Assembly (NCBI RefSeq): GCF_006716885.1 | Contig: NZ_VFPU01000001.1 | Span: 1,488,001-1,552,000 of the forward strand | Origin: Ornithinimicrobium humiphilum | GTDB taxonomy: Bacteria > Actinomycetota > Actinomycetes > Actinomycetales > Dermatophilaceae | Direction of reading: 5' to 3' | DNA: 64,000 nucleotides | Shown here: positions 47,476 to 55,935 of the stretch, piece after piece | Numbering within the stretch: the first letter of the stretch is position 1 | How the letters are laid out: every line of letters starts with the position of its first letter | The notes under the pieces: generated by a model | What the model saw: only the letters and a program-made list of their open reading frames with translations | What the model was told of the DNA's origin: nothing | Databases searched by the model: none | Program-made: the position numbers and the translations under genes

Positions 47476-47481
47476 TAGGGT
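47476..47481 (+). promoter_or_regulatory. -10 element for a leaderless transcript
   Basis: TAGGGT, 6 nt before the ATG at 47488 of the quinone oxidoreductase gene. Confidence 0.55.
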
Positions 47482-47487
47482 CACCCC

Positions 47488-48459
47488 ATGCGTGCCGTCA
47501 TCGTGGAGCAGCCCGGAGGGCCGGAGGCCCTCACCGTCGTCGAGCGTGAGACCCCGCAGCCGGGTCCGGGGGAGGTCGTGGTCGACCTCGCCGCCGGCGG
47601 CGTGAACTTCATCGACATCTACCAGCGCAGCGGGGCCTACCCCCTGCCGCTACCGTTCGTCGGCGGCAACGAGGGCGCGGGCACCGTCTCGGCCGTCGGC
47701 GAGGGCGTGACCGACGTCGCGGTCGGCGACCGGGTGGCCTGGGCCATGACCGTGGGCACCGGCTATGCCGAGCAGGCCGTCGTCCCGGCCGCCCGCCTCG
47801 TGCCCGTCCCCGACGCCGTCGACCTCGAGACCGCGGCGGCGACCATGCTCCAGGGCATGACCGCCCACTACCTGGTCAACTCCACCTTCGAGGCCCGCGA
47901 GGGTCAGACCGCCGTGGTCACCGCCGCCGCCGGTGGCGTGGGCCTGCTGCTGTGCCAGATGCTGCGCGACAAGGGCGTGCGGGTCATCGGCACCGTCGGG
48001 AGTGAGGAGAAGGCCGAGCTGGCCCGTGCCAACGGCGCGACCGACACCGTCCTCTACCGCGAGGTCGACCTCGCCGAGGAGATCCGGCGGCTCACCGACG
48101 GCCAGGGCGTGCACGTCGTCTACGACGGCGTCGGCCGCGACACCTTCGACGCCGGCCTGTCGGTGCTGCGCCCCCGCGGCTTCATGGTGCTCTTCGGCGC
48201 GGCGAGCGGCCCGGTGCCGCCGGTCGACCCCCAGCGGCTCAACGCCGGTGGCTCGCTCTTCCTGACCCGTCCGTCGCTCGCGCACTACGCGAGCGACCGC
48301 GAGGAGCTGCTCTGGCGCGGGCGCGAGGTGCTGGAGGCCGTCGCGGGCGGCCGCCTGACCATCCGGGTCGGCGGTCGCTACCCGCTGGCCGAGGCGCAGC
48401 GCGCCCACGAGGACCTCGAGGGCGGGCGCACCACCGGCAAGCTCATCCTCGTCCCCTGA
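47488..48459 (+). CDS. NADPH:quinone oxidoreductase (zeta-crystallin/QOR type)
   Basis: 323 residues, near the 327 of E. coli QorA. A medium-chain dehydrogenase without the Cys zinc sites: GEVVVDLAAGGVNFIDIYQRSGAYP (about 29-53), FVGGNEGAGTVSAVG (about 57-71), the cofactor stretch TAAAGGVGLLLCQMLRDKG (about 145-163) and the end GRTTGKLILVP. It reduces quinones or activated alkenes with NADPH. It has its own promoter and is followed by a bidirectional terminator. Confidence 0.92.
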   Translation: MRAVIVEQPGGPEALTVVERETPQPGPGEVVVDLAAGGVNFIDIYQRSGAYPLPLPFVGGNEGAGTVSAVGEGVTDVAVGDRVAWAMTVGTGYAEQAVVPAARLVPVPDAVDLETAAATMLQGMTAHYLVNSTFEAREGQTAVVTAAAGGVGLLLCQMLRDKGVRVIGTVGSEEKAELARANGATDTVLYREVDLAEEIRRLTDGQGVHVVYDGVGRDTFDAGLSVLRPRGFMVLFGAASGPVPPVDPQRLNAGGSLFLTRPSLAHYASDREELLWRGREVLEAVAGGRLTIRVGGRYPLAEAQRAHEDLEGGRTTGKLILVP

Positions 48460-48483
48460 CCGGGCGCGACCTCAGACCCCACC

Positions 48484-48515
48484 GAGAAGGTGGCCGCCAG
48501 CGCGGCCACCTTCTC
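48484..48515. terminator. Bidirectional terminator
   Basis: 14-bp perfect stem (48484-48497 with 48502-48515) with a CAGC loop between the quinone oxidoreductase (+) and SpoIID-CWB2 (-) genes. Confidence 0.85.
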
Positions 48516-48535
48516 GCACGTCGGGGAAGGGCCCC

Positions 48536-50923
48536 TCAGCGCAGGTGGGCTCGAAGGGCGTCCATGGTCGAGTCCGTCACCGCTCCGGGCCCGCCGAGCA
48601 CGTAGATCGACTGCGGGCTCTGCCGGCCGAGCGCCGTGGCGGTCGGCAGCGGCACCCGCTCCGGAGCGGTGAGCAGGATCGGCACGCCACGCAGACCGCC
48701 GGCCAGCGCCGCGCCGACGAGGGCGTCCGGAAAGCTGGACGCCGAGGCGACGTAGGCCGGGCCGCGGCCGGCGGGGAACTGCGCGGCCACCCGCTCCATC
48801 GTCTCGTAGCGGTTGGCTCCGGCGAGGCGGCGGAAGGTCCCGCTGGTCGTGTAGGTCGCGGCCTGCCGGGCCACGGCGTCGGAGACCGCGGTGGTGCCGC
48901 CGAGCACGACCACCTCGCGCGGCCGCAGCCGCTGCAGCTGGGTGGCCGTCACCGAGCTGAGCCGGTCGGGGCGGGTGAGCAGCAGCGGCAGCTGCCCGTG
49001 GCCGGCCAGCGCTGCACCGGCCAGCGCGTCCGGGAAGTCCTGGCCGTTGGCCAGGTAGACCGTGCTCTGGTTGGCGGGGTAGTAGGACGCCACCTGGGCC
49101 GCGGTGTCGTAGCGGTCCACGCCGCCGACCCGGGTCAGGTCGTTGGTCGTGGTGAGGCCGCGCAGCCGGGTCGCGACCGCGTCGGAGACCGACCCGGTGC
49201 CGCCCACGACGACGACCCGTGCCGGGGTGAGCCGCGCCATCGCGGCCAGCGTCTCGGACGGGATCCGGTCGCGCTGTGTGAGCAGGACGGGGGCGTCGTA
49301 GACGCCGGCGCGGGCGGCCGCCGCGAGCGCGTCGGGGTAGTCGTTGCCGTTGACGACGTAGACCACGCCCGTGCCCGCGCCCCACGCCCGGCTCGCCTCG
49401 GCCGCTGTGGCGTAGCGGTCCGTGCCGGCGATCCTCTCCACGGTGCCGGTGCCGCCGTCGCCCCCGACGATGGTGAAGTAGGTCGAGGAGAGACCGTTGG
49501 CGTTGCCCGGCCAGGGGTTGGCCAGCTGCAGCCCGTCCCCGGTGGCCGTGGCCCAGGTGTAGGCGCCCCCGGCCGTGTAGCCCTCGACCCGCGCCTCGAG
49601 CACACGTCCGCCCCACTGGCCGTGGCCGTCGCGGCGCAGGATCTGCACCCGCTCCACCCGGTGTATGCCGTAGCGCGCCTCGAGACGCGCGGCCGGCAGG
49701 GCCGCGGTCCACGAGTGGCGCGCGTTGCCGGCCACCGCGTCGTAGGGGTCCGGCTGGGGCCGCAGGTAGCCGTGCCCGGCGCCGGCCGCCGTCGTGTGGC
49801 CGCCGGTCGAGGACGAGTACATCGTCGTGGCCAGCTGGCGGGTGCCGGTCCCGAAGTCGTAGGTGAGCACCTGTCCGTCGGTCGCGTCGACGGCCGCGGT
49901 GCTGTTGGCGTGCTCGTAGGAGGTCACCGAGCCGTCGGCGTTGCGCACGCCCCTGCCCCGGTAGGCCTGGCAGGCGGTCGTGTCGCAGGTGTCGTAGTAG
50001 GCGGTGCCGCCGGCGCCGCGCAGCGCGTAGGTGCGGGCCGCGACGGCCTGGGCACGCAGCGCCTGGGCGTGGAACGACACCGGCATCTCGGCCATGGTCA
50101 CCGAGCGCAGGTAGTGCTGCAGCGGCAGGTGGTTGACGGTGAGGAGGCTGGTCGTCCCACGGTGCGTCGCGGTGAGGGTGCCGCGGTAGATCCGCGGCTG
50201 CCCGGTCGGCAGGTAGAGGTCGACGGTGCCCTCGGTGGGGGAGCTGAAGGAGATCGGGCAGGACCGGGTCAGCCCGGTCGGCCAGACGGCGGTCCACGTG
50301 CCGGAGGAACTCAGGCCCTCCAGGGTGCAGCCGGTCGCGGCGGCGGTCGTGGTGCGCACGCGCCACTGGCTGTAGCCCGAGGGCAACGGGTAGGTCGCGC
50401 CGCCGGGGGCGTTGCCGACCACGAGGCCGGCGCGGTGCGCGACGCGGGTGTCGCCGTCGCTGTCGACGGTGAGACCGATCCGGATGGTGCCGGTCGTCCG
50501 GGTCTCCAGGACCGTGCCCGGGTAGTAGAAGGCGAGGATCTGCGCGTGGGTCAGGCCGGCCCTTCCCGCACCGTCGGCGCCGTACTGCGACATCCCGATG
50601 CCGTGGCCGAAGCCGCCGCCGCGCACCTGGTAGACGCCGTCCGCGGGCCGGTCGTAGACCTCCGCGCCCGGCTGCGGCGCGGGGAGTGCGGTGATCCCCG
50701 GCTGCACCACGGCCGCCGTCTCCGTCGGGGCCTGCGGCTCGGCCGTGAAGCCGAAGCGCTGGTCCACCGGCAGGGCGGGCTCCTCCAGGTCGGGGACGAC
50801 CACGTCGGCCTCGGCCGACGCCTCCGCATCGGCGGTCTGCACCGGGTCGTCGACGGAGTACGCGGCGAGCGGGGAGAGTGCGACCGCGAGCGCGGTGCAC
50901 ACGGCAAGGATCGAGCGGCGCAC
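48536..50923 (-). CDS. Secreted SpoIID/LytB-domain protein with CWB2 cell-wall repeats
   Basis: 795 residues. A signal peptide (ILAVCTALAVALSPLAAYS) begins the chain. Residues about 95-480 form a SpoIID/LytB-like domain (GGGFGHGIGMSQYGADGAGRAG, SVTMAEMPVSFHAQALRAQAVAARTYAL, YSSSTGGHTTAAG). The C-terminus has three CWB2 repeats starting ERIAGTDRYATAAEASR, TRVGGVDRYDTAAQVAS and RLAGANRYETMERVAAQ, each with FPDAL- and VVVGGT/VVLGGT-type motifs. SpoIID proteins cut glycan strands lacking stem peptides; CWB2 binds wall polymers. No sporulation genes are present, so the role is probably in vegetative wall turnover. Confidence 0.9.
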   Translation of the reverse strand: MRRSILAVCTALAVALSPLAAYSVDDPVQTADAEASAEADVVVPDLEEPALPVDQRFGFTAEPQAPTETAAVVQPGITALPAPQPGAEVYDRPADGVYQVRGGGFGHGIGMSQYGADGAGRAGLTHAQILAFYYPGTVLETRTTGTIRIGLTVDSDGDTRVAHRAGLVVGNAPGGATYPLPSGYSQWRVRTTTAAATGCTLEGLSSSGTWTAVWPTGLTRSCPISFSSPTEGTVDLYLPTGQPRIYRGTLTATHRGTTSLLTVNHLPLQHYLRSVTMAEMPVSFHAQALRAQAVAARTYALRGAGGTAYYDTCDTTACQAYRGRGVRNADGSVTSYEHANSTAAVDATDGQVLTYDFGTGTRQLATTMYSSSTGGHTTAAGAGHGYLRPQPDPYDAVAGNARHSWTAALPAARLEARYGIHRVERVQILRRDGHGQWGGRVLEARVEGYTAGGAYTWATATGDGLQLANPWPGNANGLSSTYFTIVGGDGGTGTVERIAGTDRYATAAEASRAWGAGTGVVYVVNGNDYPDALAAAARAGVYDAPVLLTQRDRIPSETLAAMARLTPARVVVVGGTGSVSDAVATRLRGLTTTNDLTRVGGVDRYDTAAQVASYYPANQSTVYLANGQDFPDALAGAALAGHGQLPLLLTRPDRLSSVTATQLQRLRPREVVVLGGTTAVSDAVARQAATYTTSGTFRRLAGANRYETMERVAAQFPAGRGPAYVASASSFPDALVGAALAGGLRGVPILLTAPERVPLPTATALGRQSPQSIYVLGGPGAVTDSTMDALRAHLR
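49663..49671 (-). repeat. ACGGCATAC word
   Basis: Within the SpoIID-CWB2 gene, Tyr-Gly-Ile with ATA. Confidence 0.7.
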
Positions 50924-51052
50924 GAGTGGGACTCCTCAGGGACGGGACGGCCGAGCCCAGCATGCGCGAGGCGGGGCGGATGTGACAAGAGTGACGATTG
51001 AACTACATCGGGGAAGTTCGTCCGACGCCGCCCCGGGGCTACGTTGAGGGCC
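50924..51052. other. Divergent intergenic region
   Basis: 129 bp upstream of both the SpoIID-CWB2 and alpha/beta hydrolase genes. It holds TACGTT, the -10 of the hydrolase, at 51040-51045. On the other strand I see no convincing -35/-10 pair. Confidence 0.45.
51040..51045 (+). promoter_or_regulatory. -10 element for a leaderless transcript
   Basis: TACGTT, 7 nt before the ATG at 51053 of the alpha/beta hydrolase gene. Confidence 0.5.
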
Positions 51053-51919
51053 ATGGAAACGCGTTCGTTCTCCTGCCGCCGCGGCGACCTCGTGCTCGAC
51101 GTGCTCGAGGGCGGCCCGCAGGAGGGCGAGGCGGTGCTGCTGCTCCACGGCTTCCCGCAGGACGCCACCGCCTGGGACGGGGTGGCGCCGCTGCTGCACG
51201 AGGCGGGCCTGCGGACGCTGGCCCCGCACCAGCGGGGCTACTCCCCGGGGGCCCGGCCGCGCCGCGCCCGCGACTACCGGATGCGCGAGCTGGTCACCGA
51301 CGCCCTCGCGGTGCTGGACGCGGCCGGGGTCGCGCGGGCCCACGTCGTCGGCCACGACTGGGGCGGGTTCGTCGCCCGGGTGCTGGCCGCCGCCCACCCC
51401 GACCGGGTCGCCAGCCTCGTCGTCCTCTCCACCCCGCACCCCCGGGCGCTGCGCGAGTCGCTACGGCACGGCGACCAGGCCCGGCGCAGCTGGTACGTCC
51501 TCGCCTTCCAGGTGCCCCTCCTGCCCGAGCACCTCCTCGCCCGCGCGCTGCGACGCGGCGGGCTGCGCCGCACCGGTCTCCCGGCCGCGGCCGACCAGGG
51601 GTATGCCGAACGCCTGCGTCGGGCGGACGCGCTCCGCGGCCCGGTCCACTGGTACCGCGCGGCGCTGCGCCCCGAGCCCGGCCGGCGCCGCAGGCGCGGG
51701 CCAGGAGGTGACGACGCGTCCCGCGACGCGACCGTCACCGTGCCGACGACCTACCTCTGGGGCGGCCGCGACCCCTTCCTCGGCCGCGAGGCCGCCGAGC
51801 GCACGGGGAGGTACGTCTCGGCGGACTACCGCTTCGTCGAGTGCGGGGCCGGTCACTGGCTCCCGGAGCGCGAGCCCGGGCTCGTCGCGCGGATGGTGCT
51901 GGAGCGGGTGCGCCCCTAG
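51053..51919 (+). CDS. Alpha/beta hydrolase, epoxide hydrolase/dehalogenase-like
   Basis: 288 residues, ATG 51053; the fold begins TRSFSCRRGDLVLDVLEGG. LLLHGFPQDATAW (oxyanion region, about 28-40), AHVVGHDWGGFVARVLA (about 97-113, with Asp as nucleophile rather than Ser) and CGAGHWLPEREPG (catalytic His, about 265) define the HAD/EPHX group. The nucleophilic Asp suggests an epoxide hydrolase or haloalkane dehalogenase; substrate unknown. Its TAG stop overlaps the stop of the convergent gene (CTAG, 51916-51919). Confidence 0.85.
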   Translation: METRSFSCRRGDLVLDVLEGGPQEGEAVLLLHGFPQDATAWDGVAPLLHEAGLRTLAPHQRGYSPGARPRRARDYRMRELVTDALAVLDAAGVARAHVVGHDWGGFVARVLAAAHPDRVASLVVLSTPHPRALRESLRHGDQARRSWYVLAFQVPLLPEHLLARALRRGGLRRTGLPAAADQGYAERLRRADALRGPVHWYRAALRPEPGRRRRRGPGGDDASRDATVTVPTTYLWGGRDPFLGREAAERTGRYVSADYRFVECGAGHWLPEREPGLVARMVLERVRP

Positions 51920-53187
51920 CCCTCGGCGGAGCCGCCGAAGGTGACGACGTGACGCAGCGCGGCGCGCAGGTTGCGCACCGTCCGCGCCCACGCGCGCACC
52001 TGGTCGCCGGCGGAGCGCGCCCCGTCCGCGTCTCCCGCGGCCCGGGCGCGCCCGACGCCGGAGCGCCAGCGCAGCGTCTGGTCCTCGGCCATCCGGATGA
52101 GCCGCAGGATGAGGTCGCGGTCGCGGTGGCAGACGTCGGCGACGAGGGCGGGCTCGAGGTCGCCACCCTCCGCGTCGAGCTGCAGCTGGACGAGCGTCTG
52201 GAGCTCGGCGGGCGGCTCGGCCTCGGGAGCGGCGGGCGGCGCCACGTCCACCGCACGCACCACGGGCTGCGTCGGCGGAGCGCCCGCCGGACCGGTCCCG
52301 CTGACCAGGTCGATCCAGCGCCGTCCCTGCACGCGCAGCGCGAGGTCCTCGTCGAGCTGGTCGATCTCCCGGCCCATCAGCTCGACCATGCCGACCAGGT
52401 GCCGGGGCACGAACGGCAGGCAGGGCACGGCCACGCTGGCCACGATCTGCCGTCCGACCAGGGTGAACTTGCCGAAGATCGCGCGCCGGTTGAAGATCTC
52501 GACCTCGCGGCGGGCGGCCTCGAGGTCGCCGATGTCCTGGACCGGGATGGCGAAGACGGTGACGACCGGCGCCGCGTCGGCGGTGCGGACGTAGACCAGG
52601 GCGCTGCCGTAGAGGATCGGCACGTCCCCGTCGTGGTCGTGCCGCGGCGGGTGCCCCAGGGCGGCGTGCAACGTCGTGTCGACGAGCTCGCGCAGCTCGG
52701 CCGGGGTGCGGACCATCACGGCCGTGTCGAGGTCGACCTGCGGCGGGGGAGCGGGCTCCTCCGGCTCGGCCTCGGTCGGCGCCGCGATCGTCAGCGCCCC
52801 GGCGTCGAGGAAGGCGGGGTGCGGGACCCCGACGACGTCGCGCAGGGTGTCGGTCACGACCGCCGCGAGGAGGTGGGCGTGGGAGCGCGGCAGGTCGAGC
52901 AGGTATGCAGTGCCCCCGGGGGCCGGGGTCCAGCCCAGGGAGAGCAGGTGCCGGGTCCGCGCCTCCTCGGGCCACGGGTCCTCGCCGGGACCGCGGAGCT
53001 CGGCGTGCAGCAGCGCGTCGTCGCCCCCGGCGCCCGGCGTGACCTCGAGGACGGGCAGGTGGTCGTCCTCGCCGCCCATCGGGGTCATGACGAGCGGCTC
53101 GCGGGCCGTGCCGAGGTGGTCGGCCAGGCGGCTCAGGAACGCCGCCCAGCCGACCTCGGTGGTGCGGTCGAGGTCGAATTCCTCCAT
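51916..53187 (-). CDS. YbjN/T3SS-chaperone-like domain protein
   Basis: 423 residues from ATG 53187; frames further upstream are coding shadows. The middle (LDTAVMVRTPAELRELVDTTLHAALGH, then DVPILYGSALVYVRTADAAPVVTVFAI) and later QIVASVAVPCLPFVPRHLVGMVELMGREIDQLDEDLALRV have the alternating pattern of YbjN-type chaperone-like domains found in actinobacteria. I am only moderately sure. A Pro/Glu/Ala-rich linker is near 140-150. The C-terminus is helical with VRNLRAALRHVVTFGGS. TAGATT 7 nt before the ATG supports the start. Confidence 0.65.
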   Translation of the reverse strand: MEEFDLDRTTEVGWAAFLSRLADHLGTAREPLVMTPMGGEDDHLPVLEVTPGAGGDDALLHAELRGPGEDPWPEEARTRHLLSLGWTPAPGGTAYLLDLPRSHAHLLAAVVTDTLRDVVGVPHPAFLDAGALTIAAPTEAEPEEPAPPPQVDLDTAVMVRTPAELRELVDTTLHAALGHPPRHDHDGDVPILYGSALVYVRTADAAPVVTVFAIPVQDIGDLEAARREVEIFNRRAIFGKFTLVGRQIVASVAVPCLPFVPRHLVGMVELMGREIDQLDEDLALRVQGRRWIDLVSGTGPAGAPPTQPVVRAVDVAPPAAPEAEPPAELQTLVQLQLDAEGGDLEPALVADVCHRDRDLILRLIRMAEDQTLRWRSGVGRARAAGDADGARSAGDQVRAWARTVRNLRAALRHVVTFGGSAEG

Positions 53188-53194
53188 GCCCGCC

Positions 53195-53200
53195 AATCTA
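53195..53200 (-). promoter_or_regulatory. -10 element for a leaderless transcript
   Basis: TAGATT on the minus strand, 7 nt from the ATG at 53187 of the YbjN-like gene. Confidence 0.5.
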
Positions 53201-53210
53201 GTGCTGCGGC

Positions 53211-54146
53211 TCAGAAGCCGTCGGACGCCGCGTCGAGCGCCGCGACCTCGTCGACCGTGAGGGTCAGGCCGGGGGCGGCCATGAGGGCGTCGAGCTGCGC
53301 GGGGCGCGAGACCGAGGCGATCGGTGCGGTGACCCCCTTGGCGAGCACCCAGGCGAGCGCGACGGTGGCCGGCTCGACGCCGTGGGCCTCGCCGATGCGC
53401 ACGAGCTCGTCGACGACGCGCAGGCCACCGGCCTCGAGGTAGCGGCGGGCGGCGCCGCCGCGCGGCATCCCCTCGAGGTCGGCCTCGGTGCGGTACTTGC
53501 CGGTGAGGAAGCCCGAGGCCAGCGCGGGATAGCTGAAGACCATCGCGCCGAACTCGCCGGCGATCGGCGCCACGGACGTCTCGAAGTCGGTGCGGGAGAC
53601 GAGGGTGTAGCGCGGCTGCAGGGCCACGGGCACCGCCGCGCCCTGCTCGCGGGCGGTCTCGAACCACTCGCGGAGCCGCTCGGGGGTGAAGTTCGACAGG
53701 CCCACCGACCGGACGCGGCCGGAGCGCACCAGCTCGTCGAAGGTCGCGACCTGGTCGGCCACCGGCACGTCCTCGTCGTCGTAGTGGGCGTAGTAGAGGT
53801 CGACGTGGTCGGTCTGCAGCCGCTCGAGGGACTCCTCGAGCGCCGCCACGACGTTGTCGTGGGCCAGACCCACCCGGCCGGGCTTGCGCGCCACCTTGGT
53901 CGCGACGAGCACGTCGTCCCGGTTCCCGCGCGCGGCGAGCCAGCGACCGATGATGGTCTCGGACTGCCCGCCGACCTCGTCCACCCAGGCGGCGTAGGAG
54001 TCCGCCGTGTCGACGAAGGTGCCGCCCAGCTCGACGAACCGGTCGAGGATCGCGAAGGACGTCTCCTCGTCGGCCGTCCAGCCGAAGGCGTTGCCTCCCA
54101 GGTTGACCGGGAAGATCTCGACGCTGCTGCCGGGCAGGGTGGGCAT
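53211..54146 (-). CDS. Aldo/keto reductase
   Basis: 311 residues from ATG 54146 behind GAGAGGACC. AKR barrel with FVDTADSYAAWVDEVGGQSETIIGRWL (Asp and Tyr, about 42-70), VLVATKVARK (Lys, about 78-87), VDLYYAHYDDEDVPV (His, about 115-128) and RVRSVGLSNFTPERL. It reduces aldehydes or ketones with NADPH. Substrate unknown. The 76-residue region EGMPRGGAARRYLE matches the usual lid segment in AKR families of this type. Confidence 0.92.
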   Translation of the reverse strand: MPTLPGSSVEIFPVNLGGNAFGWTADEETSFAILDRFVELGGTFVDTADSYAAWVDEVGGQSETIIGRWLAARGNRDDVLVATKVARKPGRVGLAHDNVVAALEESLERLQTDHVDLYYAHYDDEDVPVADQVATFDELVRSGRVRSVGLSNFTPERLREWFETAREQGAAVPVALQPRYTLVSRTDFETSVAPIAGEFGAMVFSYPALASGFLTGKYRTEADLEGMPRGGAARRYLEAGGLRVVDELVRIGEAHGVEPATVALAWVLAKGVTAPIASVSRPAQLDALMAAPGLTLTVDEVAALDAASDGF

Positions 54147-54170
54147 GGGGGTCCTCTCGTCGGGGAAAGC

Positions 54171-54204
54171 GGAAGGCGCGGTGCCCGAGGACACCGCGCC
54201 TTCC
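54171..54204 (-). terminator. Terminator of the second DEAD-box helicase gene
   Basis: 13-bp perfect stem (54171-54183 with 54192-54204) and 8-nt loop, just past the helicase stop on the minus strand. Confidence 0.75.
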
Positions 54205-54230
54205 GACGCTACACCGCCACCGGTGGGGGC

Positions 54231-55754
54231 TCAGCGCCCGCCGCGACCGCCCCGGCTCGAGGACGAGAAGGCCACGACCGAGCCGCTGGAGGCAGCAGCG
54301 GGACGGCGCCCGCGACCGGAGCGTGCCTGCCCCGAGGTCGACCCGGCACCCTGGCGCGAGGAGCCGCCACGGCCGCCCTGCTCGCCACCGCGGGGGGACC
54401 GCTCGCCGCCCTGGCCGCCGCGACCACGGCCGCCACCGGTGCGGGCCTCGCCACCACGGCCGCCGCCGGAGCGACCACGGCCGCCTCCGGAAGCGCCGCG
54501 TCCGCGGCCGCCGCCGGAGGAACGACCCTGGCCGGAGCCGCCGGCCCCGGGGAGCTCCTCGGGCGCGAAGCCGCCGGGCACGAGCGTGCGCTCGCCCGGG
54601 GCCAGCTCGCCCAGGAGCGGGTGACGACGGTCCACGCGGGTGGTGGTGGGCCGGATGCCGGCGGCGCGGGTCAACGACCGCACGTCGCGCACCTGGTCGT
54701 CGGTCATGAGGGTGACCACGGTGCCCTCGTTGCCGGCGCGGGCGGTGCGCCCGGAGCGGTGCAGGTAGGCCTTGTGCTCGACCGGCGGGTCGGCGTGCAC
54801 GACGAGCGAGACGTCGTCGACGTGGATGCCGCGCGCGGCGATGTCGGTGGCGACCAGCGTCGGGGCCTTGCCCGAGGAGAAGGCGTCGAGGTTGCGCACC
54901 CGGGCGTTCTGGCTCAGGTTGCCGTGCAGGTCGACCGCGGGCACGCCGGCGGCGTTGAGCTGCTTGGCCAGCTTCTTGGCGCCGTGCTTGGTGCGGGTGA
55001 ACATGATGACCTTGCCGGGCGCCGCGCCGAGGTCGGTGAGCACGTGGAGCCGCTCGGCCGCGTCGACGTGGAGCACGTGGTGGCTCATGGTGGACACCGG
55101 CGACTGCGCCGAGTCGGCGGAGTGGGTGACCGGGCTCGACAGGTAGCGCTTGGCGATGACGTCGATCCCCGCGTCCAGCGTCGCGGAGAAGAGCATCCGC
55201 TGCCCGTCGCGCGGCGTGCGGTCCAGCAGGCGCTTGACGGCCGGCAGGAAGCCGAGGTCGGACATGTGGTCGGCCTCGTCCAGCACGGTCACCGAGATCC
55301 GGGACAGGTCGGCGTGGCCCTGGCCGATGAGGTCCTCGAGGCGGCCGGGGGTGGCGACGAGCACGTCGACACCGGCCTGAAGAGCGCGGACCTGGGGGTT
55401 CTGGCCGACGCCGCCGAAGATGGTCAGCGAGCGCAGCCCGGTGACGGCGGCGAGGGGGGCCAGGGACTCCTCGATCTGGCGGGCCAGCTCACGGGTCGGG
55501 GCCAGGACGAGGGCGCGCGGGGCACGGCCCCGGCGGGAGGTGGCGCCGCGGTCGGCCGCGAGGCGCGCCACCAGGGGGAGCAGGAAGGCGTAGGTCTTGC
55601 CCGAGCCGGTGCGGCCGCGGCCGAGCACGTCGCGCCCGGCGAGGGAGTCCGGCAGGGTGGCCGCCTGGATCGGGGTCGGCGTGGTGATGCCGAGCTCAGC
55701 GAGGGGGGCGGTCAGGATGGAGGGCACGCCGAGGTCGGCGAAGCTGGAGGTCAC
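54231..55754 (-). CDS. DEAD-box ATP-dependent RNA helicase, second copy
   Basis: 507 residues from GTG 55754 behind GAAGGACCC; the ATG 12 codons earlier looks unconserved. Core motifs: TPTPIQAATLPDSLAG, GRTGSGKT (A), [49 protein letters not shown] and [10 protein letters not shown]. The C-terminus (from about 420) is Gly/Arg/Ser-rich (GGRGRGASGGGRGRSGGG). It shares core motifs with the helicase at 7406-9814 but has no long N-terminal repeat block. An RNA-remodelling role is likely. A long leader precedes it. Confidence 0.92.
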   Translation of the reverse strand: MTSSFADLGVPSILTAPLAELGITTPTPIQAATLPDSLAGRDVLGRGRTGSGKTYAFLLPLVARLAADRGATSRRGRAPRALVLAPTRELARQIEESLAPLAAVTGLRSLTIFGGVGQNPQVRALQAGVDVLVATPGRLEDLIGQGHADLSRISVTVLDEADHMSDLGFLPAVKRLLDRTPRDGQRMLFSATLDAGIDVIAKRYLSSPVTHSADSAQSPVSTMSHHVLHVDAAERLHVLTDLGAAPGKVIMFTRTKHGAKKLAKQLNAAGVPAVDLHGNLSQNARVRNLDAFSSGKAPTLVATDIAARGIHVDDVSLVVHADPPVEHKAYLHRSGRTARAGNEGTVVTLMTDDQVRDVRSLTRAAGIRPTTTRVDRRHPLLGELAPGERTLVPGGFAPEELPGAGGSGQGRSSGGGRGRGASGGGRGRSGGGRGGEARTGGGRGRGGQGGERSPRGGEQGGRGGSSRQGAGSTSGQARSGRGRRPAAASSGSVVAFSSSSRGGRGGR

Positions 55755-55879
55755 GAAAAAGGGTCCTTCGGAAAGGGAACGACGTCCCACCCGGCGCGCA
55801 GGCCCCGACGGGGCGGCGCGACCTTGGACGGCCCTGCAAGGGGTCCGGCACGATCATGCGCCCCGAGGTGAGACGGTGC

Positions 55880-55914
55880 GGGGCGCTGAGGACAGTCTAG
55901 CCGCTCAGCGCCCC
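55880..55914 (-). terminator. Hairpin between Zn-ADH and helicase genes
   Basis: 11-bp perfect stem (55880-55890 with 55904-55914) and 13-nt loop just beyond the ADH stop codon on the minus strand. TAGACT, the likely helicase -10, lies within the loop (55894-55899), so both signals overlap. Confidence 0.6.
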
Positions 55915-55935
55915 GGAGCCCTCATCCCGGCGTGT

